Under the pieces are notes generated by a model. It made no database searches and was not told the origin of the DNA. It saw only the letters and a list, made by a program, of their open reading frames with translations. A stretch of 64,000 nt of DNA, from assembly GCA_009602725.1 (NCBI GenBank), contig WELB01000006.1, positions 812,460 to 876,459 on the forward strand, read 5' to 3'. This DNA is from Spirogloea muscicola (lineage: Eukaryota; Streptophyta; Zygnematophyceae; Spirogloeales; Spirogloeaceae). Position 1 is the stretch's first letter. Each line of letters begins with the position of its first letter. Position numbers and translations under genes: made by a program. This document shows positions 1 to 10,931 of the stretch, piece after piece.

Positions 1-51
1 GCGGCGGGTGCGAGGGACAGGCCGGGAGGGGGCCGGCGCGCCGCGGACCCC

Positions 52-165
52 ATGGCGGGCGCCGCCGGCAGCGATGCCGGCGGCGGCCCGGGGTTTAGGA
101 GGGGTGGCGGCGGCGGCGGCGGCGGCCTCGACCTAGCTGTGGAAGCGAGCCCGAACAGGATAAGG
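52..165 (+). CDS. Possible first exon of an unidentified gene
   Basis: An ATG at 52 opens a GC-rich frame (starting MAGAAGSDAGGG) that runs through a glycine run and reaches a GTAAGC donor-like site near 166. Ala/Gly-rich starts and GTAAG donors are seen in the confident genes of this window, so this could be a first exon. No downstream exon was found, because repeats begin at about 200. It may also be a shortened gene start or chance. No function is suggested. Confidence 0.2.
106..126. repeat. GGC trinucleotide run
   Basis: Seven GGC units in a row. They would encode the glycine run of the possible exon at 52-165. Confidence 0.8.
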
Positions 166-199
166 GAATGTAAGCTCATCCAAGAAAAGAAAATTTAAC

Positions 200-640
200 A
201 GCTCTTCAAACCGAAGGCAGGGGCTGTGAAAAGCCAGCCCGTAAGAAGTTGAAAAAGGTCCAAAGGGGCTGGGAAGGACTGATATTTCCAATCCAAGGCA
301 ATGGCTGTGAGAGGCCAGCCCAAAGAATTGAGCCCAAAGGAATGTGCAAGAAAGTGGCTCTGCCAAAAAGGTGAAGGGCTGTGAACAGCCATCCCGATGT
401 GTACAAGGTCTGGAAGGGCCGACAGGCACAAAAAGCATGAAACTATTCTTAATGACTCCTTCGCTAATACACAACCAAGCAAGTACCACAAAGAATGTCA
501 TGGTTTGTTGAACTGGCCGTTCACAGCCCTTGCCCCCTTTGGATGAGCGTACTTCTTTCACAGCCCTCAACCAACCCTTGTTTTCATCTAGAAAGTCTCC
601 ATCTGGGCTGGCCTACTACAGCCATGTGGCCTGGCTGCGT
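200..640. repeat. Cluster of hairpin repeats (tail A)
   Basis: Several copies of the short hairpin repeat are packed here. Three lie in the minus orientation (near 222-246, 300-322 and 372-395, each with GGCTGTGA...GCCAGCCC). Plus-orientation copies follow near 515-545 and 600-625. No gene is visible between them. Confidence 0.7.
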
Positions 641-1419
641 CATGCCATGGTGCGTTGATGACTTACAACGTCGATTGGGCAGGATTGCAGGCAATTGCGA
701 CAATACTAAAAACAAATCGAGCGAAGGTTTAGAATCTGTGGCAGGCAGAGCAAAGCTAACCAAGTGCGAAAGCAAAGTAGCGAGGAATATAAAGAAGTAG
801 CTTGTAGTAAAGGTGAACAAGCTTTCACCTGATTTTGCAAACTATTATTTCGAGCAAATACAATGCTGCCTGCCAAAAGCGCCAGTAACAGTACAGGTCA
901 ACGTAGTCCTGCCGTATCAAGGTCTCACGGCTTTCCAACTCCATTGCACCGTGTCCATTATGTTGTAAGCTGGCATTGCCCAGCAATAACCCCCATTCAA
1001 AGAGGCCTTTTTCCATCTTTGGAAGAGCTGCTCTCTTTCATGTGCTCACTCGCAGGTAACAATGTACTTCAGTTTGCGTTTACTTTCTTATCTTAGTCCT
1101 TGTTAGATTTTCTCTACATATTACAATACACACAGATTACTGGCTTGCTGGGGTTCCCTTTCAAATTTATGCGGACACCGCACCTTCTCTTCTAGCGCCC
1201 GGTCTACCTGGTGTCCTCGCCAGTCCCTTCTTGGTGAGGCGGGCAATGCCCAAATGACGCCTGCCGATCCAGCGGCGCCAGCGGCGGCACTGGTAAATCT
1301 AGGTCGGATATGTAAGAAGACAGACTGGACCGAGTGGACTGCTCGGTCTGGCCTTCTCGCTCCTGTATGCTCGGTCACTATCGAGGACACAAGGTTCTTA
1401 AATGAGCCGTATCTATACG

Positions 1420-1515
1420 CCAGTATGTATGCGCTCCTGCATTTTCAGGCAGCTTTTGCAGGCATACCGCGCTCTGGTTGCTGCTTCTGGGTTTCGCTGT
1501 GGCGAACCTTCTTAA
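1420..1515 (+). mobile_element. Very degraded LINE 3' coding fragment
   Basis: A plus-strand frame reads AYRALVAASGFRCGEPS, matching the C-terminal AGRALAAASGFRQGD block shared by the LINE copies in this window. Sequence on either side no longer aligns by eye. This is a weak match, and it is the only thing recognised between 640 and 1640. Confidence 0.3.
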
Positions 1516-1639
1516 GCTGCATGCTACTCGCGGCTGCTGACAAAGAATAATGGAGGACACACTTGTCGTGGCCACTTGCCTGTAATTTGTGGTCTGTGTA
1601 GTCTAGCTGCGTGATCTAGCCTTTCCAGCTACTTCGAAG

Positions 1640-1920
1640 CATGTCCTTCATTTCGGGCTGGCCTTTCACAGCAGTCTCCCCCCTTATAAAGTGCTCATAG
1701 AAGCCAGCTATCGCCTCCTTCTGGAGAACTTTCCCTCTTTGGGCCGGCCTTTCATAGCCATCCCCCTTTCGGGAAAGGACCTGCTATCATATGTGGGCTG
1801 GCTTTGCACAGCCCTCGCCCCGTTTGGAAGAGCTACTTCTCTGGACCTTGGCCTTTTGGACCTTGTCCATTTCTCTGGGCTAGCTCTTTCACAGCCCTCG
1901 CCCCTTCGTAATCAATGAGC
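1640..1920 (+). repeat. Array of four plus-strand hairpin repeats
   Basis: Four diverged copies of the GGGCTGGC...CAGCC hairpin lie head to tail near 1655, 1738, 1796 and 1876. Several are followed by the element's usual trailing segment (CCCCxTTTGGAAGAGC). The spacing is irregular, 58-83 bp, so this is a series of insertions or duplications and not a simple satellite. Confidence 0.7.
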
Positions 1921-1924
1921 GGGT

Positions 1925-2215
1925 CAGCTTAGCAGCAGGTGACATACATATGTCAATGTGCTTGCTTCTGTACTTGGCCACACAGACCCTCCATCACCTA
2001 ATACACAATCCATCCACTTTGGGAGAGCCACTTACTTTCTTTGGCGGGCGTGGGAGGATCAATTCCAGTAGGGGGCGATGGTGCGGGAGGCCGAGCAAGT
2101 GTGCGCCAGCCGGCCTCAAGGTCGAGAGAACGTGCGCATGGAATGAGAAGAAAGACGCTTGAGAGGGAGCCAAAGCAAGCCAGTACACAGGTTGGAAGAT
2201 GAACAATGAAAAATT
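1925..2215. repeat. Tail B and tail C repeat copies
   Basis: Positions about 1947-1985 match the 'tail B' repeat (TGTCAATGTGCTTGC then TACTTGGCCACACAG), also found at 34648 and 37426. Positions about 2150-2215 match the 'tail C' repeat (AAGCAAGCCAGTACACAG), also found at 2960 and 55930. No gene is visible. Confidence 0.55.
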
Positions 2216-2379
2216 CAAGCAGCGCGGAGGTAAAGCTAACGAGAGACCACCCCCTCGGCAGTGGTGGGCCACGTCGCCGCGGGGCTCGCTGTGGCGTGCG
2301 CCGCAAGGCCACACCCGACGGGGAAGTGGTGGGCATTCCGGCCCTGCCAGCCCCTCTTCTCTTCTCTATGCTTGAACTT

Positions 2380-2470
2380 CTGCTTGAACTGTGTACTGGC
2401 TTGAATTGGCCTCCCTTTTCATTTCATGCGCCCCGCGCGCCTTTCTCTTTCTCTATGGGCGCGCACTTTC
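2380..2470 (+). repeat. Tail C repeat, plus orientation
   Basis: Contains TGTACTGGCTTGAATTGGCC followed by a CATTTCATGC and GCGCGCC segment. It is the inverted counterpart of 2935-3010, so the two could fold on each other across about 500 bp. Confidence 0.6.
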
Positions 2471-2689
2471 CCTTCCAACCTTGTCCTACTTCTTTATGAC
2501 GGCTGGCCTCCGTAGCCCCATTTCAGGAAGTGCTCAGTTCCACAATTATCGGCCTCTAGTAGGAGAAGCTCTCTTGACGGAGGGCGCGAATGAAATGGAA
2601 GACTCTTCTGGTGGAGGGCGATGGCGGTAATTGGTCAGCCCAGAAAAAGACAGAAGCTACAGCGCTTCCAGCGGGGCCGAGTGCTGTGA

Positions 2690-2905
2690 AATGCCAGCTC
2701 ACAAAAGGATTAACAACACTGGCGCTTTGGAAAGGCTTGTCCGATTCCGACTTTATTCCAACTTGCATCTCTTACTGAGGTTACTGAGAGTCGCCCTTTG
2801 CTGTCTTAGTCCTTAGCACTCCGGCTCCTTCAGACCTTGTCCTTTCCTTTGGGCTGGCCTCTCCCAGCCACCAGTCAACCTGGCCGCGCTTTGCTGCTTA
2901 TCCGA
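2690..2905 (+). mobile_element. LINE 3' end with hairpin tail
   Basis: Begins with a short coding remnant and the conserved post-stop segment (GAGGTTACTGAGAGTC, then CTTAGCACTCCGGCTCC). It ends with the hairpin GGGCTGGCCTCTCCCAGCC and CTGGCCGCGCTT. The same block recurs at 13625-13770 (plus), 57786-57880 (plus), and 16575-16735, 26632-26780 and 60195-60345 (minus). It therefore marks one LINE subfamily's 3' untranslated region. Confidence 0.6.
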
Positions 2906-2919
2906 TGGGGGCCAAAGCA

Positions 2920-3260
2920 GAAAAAAGAGAGAAAGGCGCGCGGGGAGCATGAAATGAAAAGGGAGGCCAATTCAAGCCAATACACAGTTCAAGCAGAGGC
3001 GAGTGCAAACTAAACAAGGCTACATAATATAGAGACCCAAACTAAGGTGCCTAAGGTGACATAAGTACCCGCGGGAGAGCACAAACAAATCGGACAAGCT
3101 AACTTGGGGAGCTGGAGCGCCGCCACGAAAGCCGGAGGCCCGACTTAGAGCGCGCCCTGCACGTTGATGAAGAGCCAAGGCTTGCGAGCGCAGCAAACAA
3201 AGCGAGAGCCGCATTCTATAGTATGCAATTAAGGCCTGTGGAATGCTGGAGTGGCCCAAG
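2920..3260 (-). mobile_element. LINE-like 3' fragment, tail C subfamily
   Basis: On the minus strand about 60 residues (ALALHQRAGRALSRASGFRG and on to the terminal SDLFVLSRGY) match the C-terminal end of the LINE proteins in this window. The frame continues a little past the usual stop. The sequence then ends in tail C (TGTATTGGCTTGAATTGGCC) at about 2935-3010 instead of the hairpin tail. A second, more decayed copy of this arrangement lies at 55900-56100. It is strongly truncated at the 5' side. Confidence 0.6.
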
Positions 3261-3334
3261 CTGCCCCCCCGACTTTTACGACGCGCATCAACCAGCCGGG
3301 CCAGATGCTGGATCAGAGAAGGACCATTTCAAGC

Positions 3335-3400
3335 CAAAAGGGCGCGCGCGGTGCACATGAAATTGAAAGGGAGGCCAATCTAGCCTTACAAATGTGCTGT
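3335..3400 (-). repeat. Tail C repeat
   Basis: GGTGCACATGAAATTGAAAG and GGAGGCCAATC match the tail C consensus. It sits just upstream of the HSP20 promoter region. Confidence 0.5.
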
Positions 3401-3635
3401 TTACTGGGTAATGAGCTGGCTAAATGAAAGACGAGAGGCTTCCAACGCCGGCAGGGGGACGTGGGTGCCCGCCGCCGCCGCAGATCCGGCCCAGCGCCAC
3501 ATTCGCCTGGAACCTACCGACGCGCGTGGGCACAGACAATCTGCAGCCCGCCTGGAGGCTTTGCTTCCCGCTTCTTCTTGCTTCTTGGCTTCTCCAGTCG
3601 CACCCGTCGCCACGGCACCCAAAGCGATGGGCTGG

Positions 3636-3643
3636 TTCTGGAA
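3636..3643 (+). promoter_or_regulatory. Heat-shock element dimer (TTCnnGAA)
   Basis: A perfect inverted TTC-TG-GAA pair lies 183 bp before the HSP20 start codon. Several TTC units follow one another just upstream (about 3568-3595). HSF binds arrays of such units, and this would fit a heat-inducible small HSP. A third correctly spaced unit is not present, so the site is minimal. Confidence 0.45.
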
Positions 3644-3713
3644 AGCGCCGCTGTCCCCGCCGCTACGTCACCTAATCCGCCACCCGCAATCCCCTCCCCG
3701 CCCCCCGCCATCC

Positions 3714-3725
3714 CTACATAAGTAG
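3714..3725 (+). promoter_or_regulatory. TATA-like box of the HSP20 gene
   Basis: CTACATAAGTAG is the only AT-rich stretch in a C-rich region, about 100 bp before the start codon and about 70 bp after the heat-shock element. The position suits a TATA element with a short 5' leader. Confidence 0.4.
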
Positions 3726-3825
3726 CCCCCCCCCGGCCTGCAGTCCCTACTCAGCGCCCGCCCCGCCCCCGTCCCCCGCGTCTGCTCCGCCCCTCCTCGC
3801 TGCCGTCGCCCTCGCCGCTTACGCC

Positions 3826-5309
3826 ATGGCTGCCGCCACTGCCCTCATGTCCGCCTCCAGCGCACTCGCTTCAGCACCGCTGCTGCGGCGGAGCCCTGCT
3901 GCCGGCTCGCCTGCCTCGCAGCACACATCCTCGCTGAGCCCTGCGCTTCAGCCCAGGAAGTCTGGGTTCCTGGGCACTCGGCTCGATGGGCACGCAGCAC
4001 CTGCTGCCACCAGCAGCAAGGAGTGCATGCTGGTGAGCTTCTGAGGGCCCTCACCTTGCTGCTGCATGCCTTTCGTCACTGCTTTAGCTTGGCATGCTTT
4101 GGCCTCTGCACTGATATGTGATGCTACATACAGTATATCGTTACATGCGCGAACTTTTATACCTGTAAAACCTATGGTGAATCACAGAAGATGCATGACG
4201 TGACTTGTGCTGTAGGTCGCCAGGGCTGGCTGCGGTGAATCTGATTCTCGTGGAGGTCGCACAACAGGCGGTGCCCGGTGGCAGCGCAGGCAAGATGGTG
4301 GCCCCACCAATGCAGCTGGCCAGCCTCAGAGCGCGCGAAGGGGAATGCCCTCAAGATCCACCTTCATGACCCCTTTTGGCCCGCTCAGTAAGTGGCTACT
4401 CTCATAAATACGGCACATGCCTAAGTATCTGGGTCCTATCAGGGGTGTTCTTAAAAACCTCCTGAGACAAAGGCAGACTATGGCCTGCTCTAGAAGGCCT
4501 TGGCGGACTTATGCTTGAATGCGGTGAATTCTGCGTCCTGCAGATGTGATGGCTGGGACTTGCAATCAGCCTGTGGGCTTCCGCGGATGGGGCATGCAGC
4601 CACTTGGCCTGAACCAGCTCTTTAACGAGCTTTTCAACGACTTCTCTACGGTTGCGCCTCTTCGGCGGCCTGTCTGGAACGTCCAAGAGACCAGCAATGC
4701 TTACCAAGTGCGCATGGAGCTGCCCGGCTTCTCCAAGGAGGAGGTGAAGGTCCAGCTTGAGGAAGGCAATATCCTTGTCATCCGAGCCCAGCGTCTTGAT
4801 GGAGACAAAGATTCGAAGGCAGGACCCCAGGGCATGCGTCGAAGGGAAGGCTTTCAGGTTTGTACAGGCGGCCTGAGATCAGCAAGTCTGTGGGCAAGGA
4901 AGCTTCTAAAGAAAATTTGGCAGAAAGGCATCCCTTTATGTGCTCATTGAGTCCTATGCACTGCCATAATTGTCATGACCCGCTTGACTGAAGGAGCATA
5001 CGGCCTGCAGAAAACTCATTAATTTTTAATCTGTCTTGCCCCGCCTACTGACAGGCTCGCTTCCGTCTTGCGGACAATGTCACTGCTGAGAAGATTGGAG
5101 CAGAGATGAAGAACGGCGTACTAAACTTGACGTTCCCCAAGGTCGTGCAAGAGAAGGCATCAGCGGTGGACATCCAGGTCACAGAGCCAGATTTAGAGGC
5201 TCAAGCCATCGACCTTCCCTCAGAAAGGGTGGAAGAGGCTAACCAATCTGAGCAGAATAAAACTGACCATGATAAGAGCCAAGACTCTGGCGAGGGTATC
5301 CCATTGTAA
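3826..5309 (+). CDS. Plastid-targeted small heat-shock protein (HSP20)
   Basis: An ATP-independent holdase chaperone that binds unfolding proteins, here predicted in the chloroplast stroma. Four exons (3826-4032, 4216-4387, 4544-4857, 5055-5309) join in phase with GT-AG introns to give 315 residues. Exon 1 is a Ser/Ala-rich transit peptide, followed by a VARAG segment at the start of exon 2 that looks like a processing site. After a linker the alpha-crystallin domain spans about residues 170-262. It starts with PVWNVQET, continues through VRMELPGF, and ends with the family's GVLxxxxPK motif as GVLNLTFPK (252-260). A charged tail of about 55 residues (SERVEEANQSEQNK) is longer than usual. The start is ATG in a GCCATGG context with no earlier in-frame ATG. 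The upstream heat-shock element fits heat induction. The family is clear; targeting is predicted. Confidence 0.92.
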
Positions 5310-6570
5310 ATCAGATTGATCTGAAGTTGTATTTATGTAGATACGTTTTGACCTTTGCCAGGATGACGCATTATTAGATCGCTTATTACTGGATACCAGC
5401 AACAGAGTTCTGCTTGTTGAGAGACACGCTGATTTAGACCGGAGCCTGGCTGTGTACTACCCTTTGACATGACACTACCAACCTGTCTGATTGCTGCCTT
5501 GCTTCGCAAAAAGCAGCTGTACTTATGGCCATTGCCATGTGTCTCAAGTATGCTAGTCATTTCTCTGCCAACCAATACTTGCAGTACTGAGAAACGGTTT
5601 TGCGTAGTGATTATAGATCCTGTAATAATTGCAAAGAAGTTTCTGAAATCCTGCAAATAGGATATTAGCCTTTTACAACCGTCTTGCTGTTGGTCGAGAA
5701 AGATAAATCTTCTAAGTAAATTAAGTAGTCCGGGAATCCAGGATTCATGAGGATATTGATCAGTCAGCGGCGATAATTATGCACCATTAAACTGATTCAA
5801 TTCAACTGCTATTGCGAATGCTTATCTCTCAAAAGTATGTCGAGATTTCTTGTTACAACTCTTTTGACAGTTGAAAGTCCCAGAACTCACGGGTTAAATG
5901 TCCAGTCATCTCCATAATATATCCCGATAGAAAAACACCATGTATGGGCGAAGCACTATCTGCCTGTGATCAAACAGCTGCATGCGGATTTTGCTGGCAC
6001 ATAGCAATTTCAAACATCTCGTAAGAGACATTGTTTTTATTATCAAGTCAATATCAGCAGTTTCTGTGACGTTCGTTCATTATTTTTCCTTGGACATAGG
6101 AACAAATATAGTAAGAAACTCGAACACCCCGGCTGGCAGCTAACAGATGGGTGTGCAAGTCCAAATTATGTAGTAGATACCTTTTCATTGTCTATTCAAC
6201 ACCAACCACTTCATATTGTTGCGCCCAATGTACGCTGCCCACACGTCACGGAGGTATTGGTTCTCGCCTCTTGGTCCGCATATGCAAACTAGCGTACCTT
6301 GGCTGCTGGTGGGCTAAAGTGGCTCCGTCTAAAGTGGCTCCGGCTACGATTCCTCCTTGAGCATTTATGTATATTGGTGGCTCACATCGAAGACGTGGTT
6401 CATGGAAGTCTGCCTTTCCTTGTGAGTCTTTAAAGCATGCGTACAGGACCTCTTTGCCCACCTCCCTCGCCTCTGGTAAAACAGCCTGGCAAGTTTTGCT
6501 GCCTAGGCTAACTTTTCTCTTGTAAATTGCTCAACTGCAGTTTCCTAACGCTGCAGATGAGCAACCGCTG
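5310..6570. other. Intergenic, no gene seen
   Basis: AT-richer than the surroundings and free of the hairpin repeats until about 6.5 kb. A TGTAA motif, the usual algal poly(A) signal, lies near 5621 and could end the HSP20 transcript. No open frame looks coding. Confidence 0.5.
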
Positions 6571-6574
6571 GAGC

Positions 6575-7160
6575 ATCTCTGGATTCTCCTGTCAGGGAAT
6601 GCTCGAGGCCAGGGTCGGCTCCTATCATTTTTGTCGCTGGGAGCGTCTGAGTGGTTCCGCGCTTTGCCTTCGTATGCGGGCTTGCGGATGGAAAATGCTT
6701 TGTCCTGCGATGCTCTGCGCCGCCGTCTGGGCTTACCATCCCTGCTTGGCAGGGCTGACCAGTGCGAGTGTGGGCTAATTGAGAAGGATGCATTCCTCAT
6801 GGGTGATCACAACCTCATGCTTGCCAAAGGCAGCGAGCGCACGGGCTCACACAACCTCCTACGTGACGCGATGTATGGCATTGTAAAGCGGGCGGGATAC
6901 TAGTGGCTCTGGAGAGCACCGGGGTGATGCCCGTCCAACTCCGCAATGGGGACCCTCAAACAAGGCGTGTCGATCTGGTGGGCTTCCCTTGGGAGGCGGC
7001 AAGTGGCTACTCATGGACGTCGTCCTCACTGACAGCTTCTGCAAGAAGGGCCCATCACTCCTGAGACCGGCTATGCTGCGAAGGTGGCCGAGCAGAAAAG
7101 GAATCGCTCGCCCACGAAGGGTAGGGGCTGGGAAAGGCCAGCCCAAAGAGAATGGACGAG
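6575..7160 (+). mobile_element. Degraded LINE fragment with CxC...H motif
   Basis: Plus-strand frames match the better copy at 26735-27893 in order: LGASEWFRALP, LRRRLGLPSLLGRADQCECG, GSERTGSHNLLRDAMYGIV, TRRVDLVG, LLMDVVLTDSF. The reading frame changes at least twice and meets stops, for instance right after the KRAGY segment near 6900. The second Cys-His half of the zinc-knuckle-like motif is also altered. The C-terminal part is missing, and from about 7100 the sequence passes straight into a minus-oriented hairpin repeat (GGGGCTGGGAAAGGCCAGCCC near 7120-7145). Confidence 0.7.
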
Positions 7161-7369
7161 GTCCAAAGAGCCAAAAGGTGCCGAAAAGAAAAACCACACA
7201 GCTAGACAGAGCAGAAGAAGGCACATGAATGCAAAGGCCACCCTGCTGGCGACACCTTTTTACCCGCTGCCACATGGAAATTTATGGGTGTTACGGGGGT
7301 CGGTGGTCCTCGTTACTTTCGCTGCTGGCCTCTCAGATTAACCAGCGGCGCCGCGATTTGGGTGCAGCA

Positions 7370-7560
7370 CTTCTGGAGGCTCGGTGCCTTTGGGTCTTGT
7401 GTCCTGCTACCGCAAGTCTATGTCCCTCCAGCGCTTCAAAGCGCTTGCTTTGCACCCCAAGCCCGTCGCTCTTGCAGCAGCCTCCGGCTTGCGCAGCGGG
7501 GTTGCTCTTCCTTCCCTCAGCTCCTCTGCTTACCTATTTCTGACACGGGGGTAATAAGAG
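7370..7560 (+). mobile_element. LINE C-terminal remnant
   Basis: A plus-strand frame reads RKSMSLQRFKALALHPK, then ALAAASGLRSGVALPS and AYLFLTRG. It parallels the LINE end (RMRLSISLQRSLAHALHLR, AAASGFRQGD, LRLLTRxY). It has small deletions and no tail. Confidence 0.5.
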
Positions 7561-7564
7561 CGCC

Positions 7565-8558
7565 CTGTTTGCCTAGCCTGTGGCTCGGCTTATATTAATG
7601 AACACCCTCAGTATGCACCTGGCTGGCTTTACAGCCGCTCATCTGATGTCAGCAGCCGCATCTTCTATTTCACAGGAAGATGTAAACAGAATAGAGGGGA
7701 ATGTAAGCCTGGCTAGAAGCTTACAGACTGCGACCTGCAATTGCATACCTTGCTTTCCAGTGAAAGTCATGACCTGAGGTTGCTTCAGACAGGCAGTGCA
7801 ATGGCAAATAGATGCTGGCGCAATGGCAATTAGTGACGAAGAAGAAAGGATTGGGGTTATCATGATTAAAATCAGTGAAAAGGCTCTGCAACAGTAAGTT
7901 GATCGATGCCTGAAGCAAGCCAACACAGAATGCTATGCATGTACAATAAGTGTTTGGCAGTAGGTAACACTGAAGGTTCTACGTAATATAAGTAAAATAA
8001 TACAATGTTGTGCATCCGTGAAAGGGATTGCCAACAGTCTCTAAATAAGCCTAACACCTTGCTTCATCTTCGAAGCACACAGTACTTGCAATACTCACAA
8101 TGGCCATTTGGCCTGACGCGAAGTCACATGAGGCAGATAGGCCCCCGGCTGCATGCACTTCGTGCATTTGCCAATGAAGGCGGTCAATCGCTGAAGTGTG
8201 GCATCCAAGATGGAGGTCCACGGGCTGCCCCACAATGCCTGGCAAAGGCCAGGTCCCAGCTTTGCAAAGAAAGCAAAGAAATACGCTGCATTTCCACTCA
8301 TGCACAGCAATAAAAGGAGTAGCTTGGTGGATGAGTGCAAGAGAGAGCTAGGGCTAGAGACAGTAAGGAAGCAATAGAATGTCGATGAAACTGGCAATGG
8401 ATGACCAGAGTTGCATTAGTCCACCATTGAAGACAAGATCCTTTTGAAGAGGCAGCCATGGTTTGCTTTGCGTGCTTGCCATCACTTGGGTGCAGCAGAG
8501 GAGTAGCAGGAGTCTGAGCATGGGGCATCATCCTGCTGGAAGCGATGGATCTGCAGCT
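7565..8558. other. Intergenic, no gene seen
   Basis: No coding exon or repeat was recognised. The part nearest 8558 is probably the 3' untranslated region of the minus-strand bHLH gene. Confidence 0.45.
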
Positions 8559-10554
8559 TCAGGGAGAGACGGCGCGGAGATGGCTGGAGAACTGAGAGAC
8601 TGGTAGTAGGCAAAGGCCGCGACTTTGGAGGTTCTTCTGAAGCCTGCCCTCTGTGAAGATGGTCATGGCTGTCTCTGAGAGCGGCAGTTTGCAGTTGGGC
8701 GACGAAGTGGCGGCAGCGGCTGCAGCTTTTGCGGCCAACCTGTTCGCCTCCTTGATGCGCTTTCGGAGCTTGTATTTGGCAGCATGGTATCCACGTGCGT
8801 TCTCCGGGGGGAGGCACGACTCAAGCTGAGCCAGGTTGGCATCAATATGATGTCCCCACTGATTGTCACCGGTCGACTCTTTCCTCTTGTGGCTGATCGT
8901 GTAGCTGGGCTCCAGATCCACCAATCTCTGATCTGGGCGTGGTGTAGCTGGACTGCTGCGGATACTTGAGTCCTGCAAAAGGCGTGATACGGACGAGGTT
9001 GGTCATGTTGTCCTGTTGATGACCATCGCAACAAGGAAACTGGTGGCCTTACCAGGTGAATCCACAAATTGCATCACAGGCGGTGTTGAGGCTAGACACC
9101 TAGTGAGATGGACGTACATGCACACAGTCGGCCATGCAATTGCTTCAAGATAGGCTCCTTACCTGAGAAGAGGCGGATGACGCAGCGCATCCCTCTGCCT
9201 CCGCAATCAGTCCACTCAAGGTCTGCAATAGTGTGCCACACGCATGACGACATGAGGATCCAAGAGGCTATGTGACAGGTGGCACTTCAATCGAGTCAAA
9301 GGTACCAGCGCTTTTACTCACACAAAGTTCTACATCAAGGTTCTAAAATTTGTAATGAGATCATGCATTAAATACCGACATTCACCTGAATCTTGCCCTG
9401 CAAGTCTCTCACGTACTCAATAACCTCACCCAGCATGTTGGCAGTATCACCCTGTGTAGCCACGTGAGAGAACACAATGTAAGAAGGCATGACAAGGACT
9501 CATCAAGGTGCACAGCTATCAAGCAATAAAAAACAACTGTGGCAAGATCCGAAGCGTATGTGTGACGGCCGCTGACATACCTTATTCGTGTGCGGGACGA
9601 GGTCCTGCAGGAATCGCATCCTTGTATTCATTTCCCGCCTGCGCTCACGTGCCGTGCTAGCGGCGATGCTCATGACATAGTCTCGCTTGCGGCTAGAAGG
9701 GGACACCTTGCTGGCTGCGGGCCTTGGCCTCTGCTTGCGCTGCAAGCACAGCATTCTTGTGATTGAGTGAGTTGCATTTACAAGCTTGGGACTGCATCTT
9801 GTCATTCCTTGAACACAGCAGAATTGTGGGTAACGGCAAGAGTGCTCACCCCAGTGGCACTGCCTGGCTCACTGCAACAGCCCCCAACATCACGTGGTGG
9901 CGTTGCCAAGTCATGGCCAGCAGTGTCGATGGAGGACGCAATGCTCTCGGAGCGTCGCATCGCAGAGCCGTCAAGGTCGTCCACGGTGGTGAGCGTGTAG
10001 GGCCCTGTCTCCGTAAGCAGGCCGGAGCTCATCATGGTGCCGCAAATGCCAGCCATGTGGTCATCTTCCGGGATGCCAAGGTCCGACCCACCACCGTTGT
10101 CAGCGAGAAGGTCGTGTGGAGCCAAGACGCGCTGCACGGGCCAAGCGGCTGAGACCACCGAGCTGCAGAGGCTCATGTCATCCTCCTCGGCCAAGCCCAG
10201 CCGAGCAGGCCATGAGGCTGCAAATACCGAGACCGGCACTTGACCGCCGAAGTAGGGTTGGCCTTGCAGCGCCTGCTGTGGGCTCGGCGTCTCTGTGGAG
10301 GCCGATGTTGCGGCAAGGTCGACGCAGGCTAGCCCTGGGAGGGCAGCCCGCAGGTCGTGGCCGTGCAAAGCTGGCAATGCTGCGCAGACGGGGCTCGGGG
10401 TCGTCGCGCGCGAGCACCCGAGGGCGTCGAGGAGAAGGTGCGGTTGGGGGTGGTAATGCTGCAGGAGGAGTTGCTCCTGCTGGACGTGCCACGGCAGCAT
10501 GGTGGGTGCGGAAGGCCCGCAGCCCTCGCCGGGTTGCATGTGCAGGAGCTCCAT
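8559..10554 (-). CDS. bHLH transcription factor with atypical basic region
   Basis: A DNA-binding, dimerising regulator expected in the nucleus. Five exons in transcript order (9850-10554, 9581-9739, 9386-9451, 9163-9222, 8559-8972) join in phase with GT-AG introns to give 467 residues. The N-terminal 235 residues are low-complexity (His/Gln/Leu, then acidic). The bHLH spans about residues 253-310: RKRD, a basic stretch STARERRREMN, helix 1 (RMRFLQDLVPHTNK), and helix 2 (GDTANMLGEVIEYVRDLQ) in its own exon. Helix 2 resembles the DTAxML pattern of plant RSL/HEC-type factors. The Glu normally used to read the E-box aligns with Ala, so classic E-box binding is doubtful. The last exon carries a Lys/Arg/Ala-rich helix (YKLRKRIKEANRLAAK). 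The start was chosen for its CACCATGG context. The fold is certain; targets are unknown. Confidence 0.85.
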
Positions 10555-10931
10555 GGTGACGCCGCCACCTGCCAAGACGGCCGCAGAGCACCGGCTGCGG
10601 GTGCGCCGCCATTGTGGGCTCAGTGTGCCGCCGGAGAGAGCACAGGCAGCGAGATCGGGCAGCAGGTGCAGGCTTGCGGGAGGACGGGGCAATGCAGGTC
10701 CTGGGAGGCCTCAGGAGGCAAGTGCGAGGCCCGCGGCGGGCCGGGGGCGGCCCAGCAGGGGGGCGAGAGGGCGGCCCAGCAGGGGGCGAGAGGGCGTAAT
10801 GGAGGGCTTGCGCGCACCGAGCGAGTGCTGGGGCAGAGGTCGGGGCGGGCAGTCAGCGTCGAGGAGGCGGGGCGGACGCCACGCCGGGCCAGCTAGCCAC
10901 GGCGGCGGCGCTCCGGGGGGAGGCCGGGGGG

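Noticed and set aside
133-570. Minus-strand frame of about 145 codons across the first repeat cluster
   Set aside because: Its sequence is the translation of successive hairpin repeats (WAGxSQP-type motifs recur wherever the repeat lies). Many similar frames across the window were dropped for the same reason.
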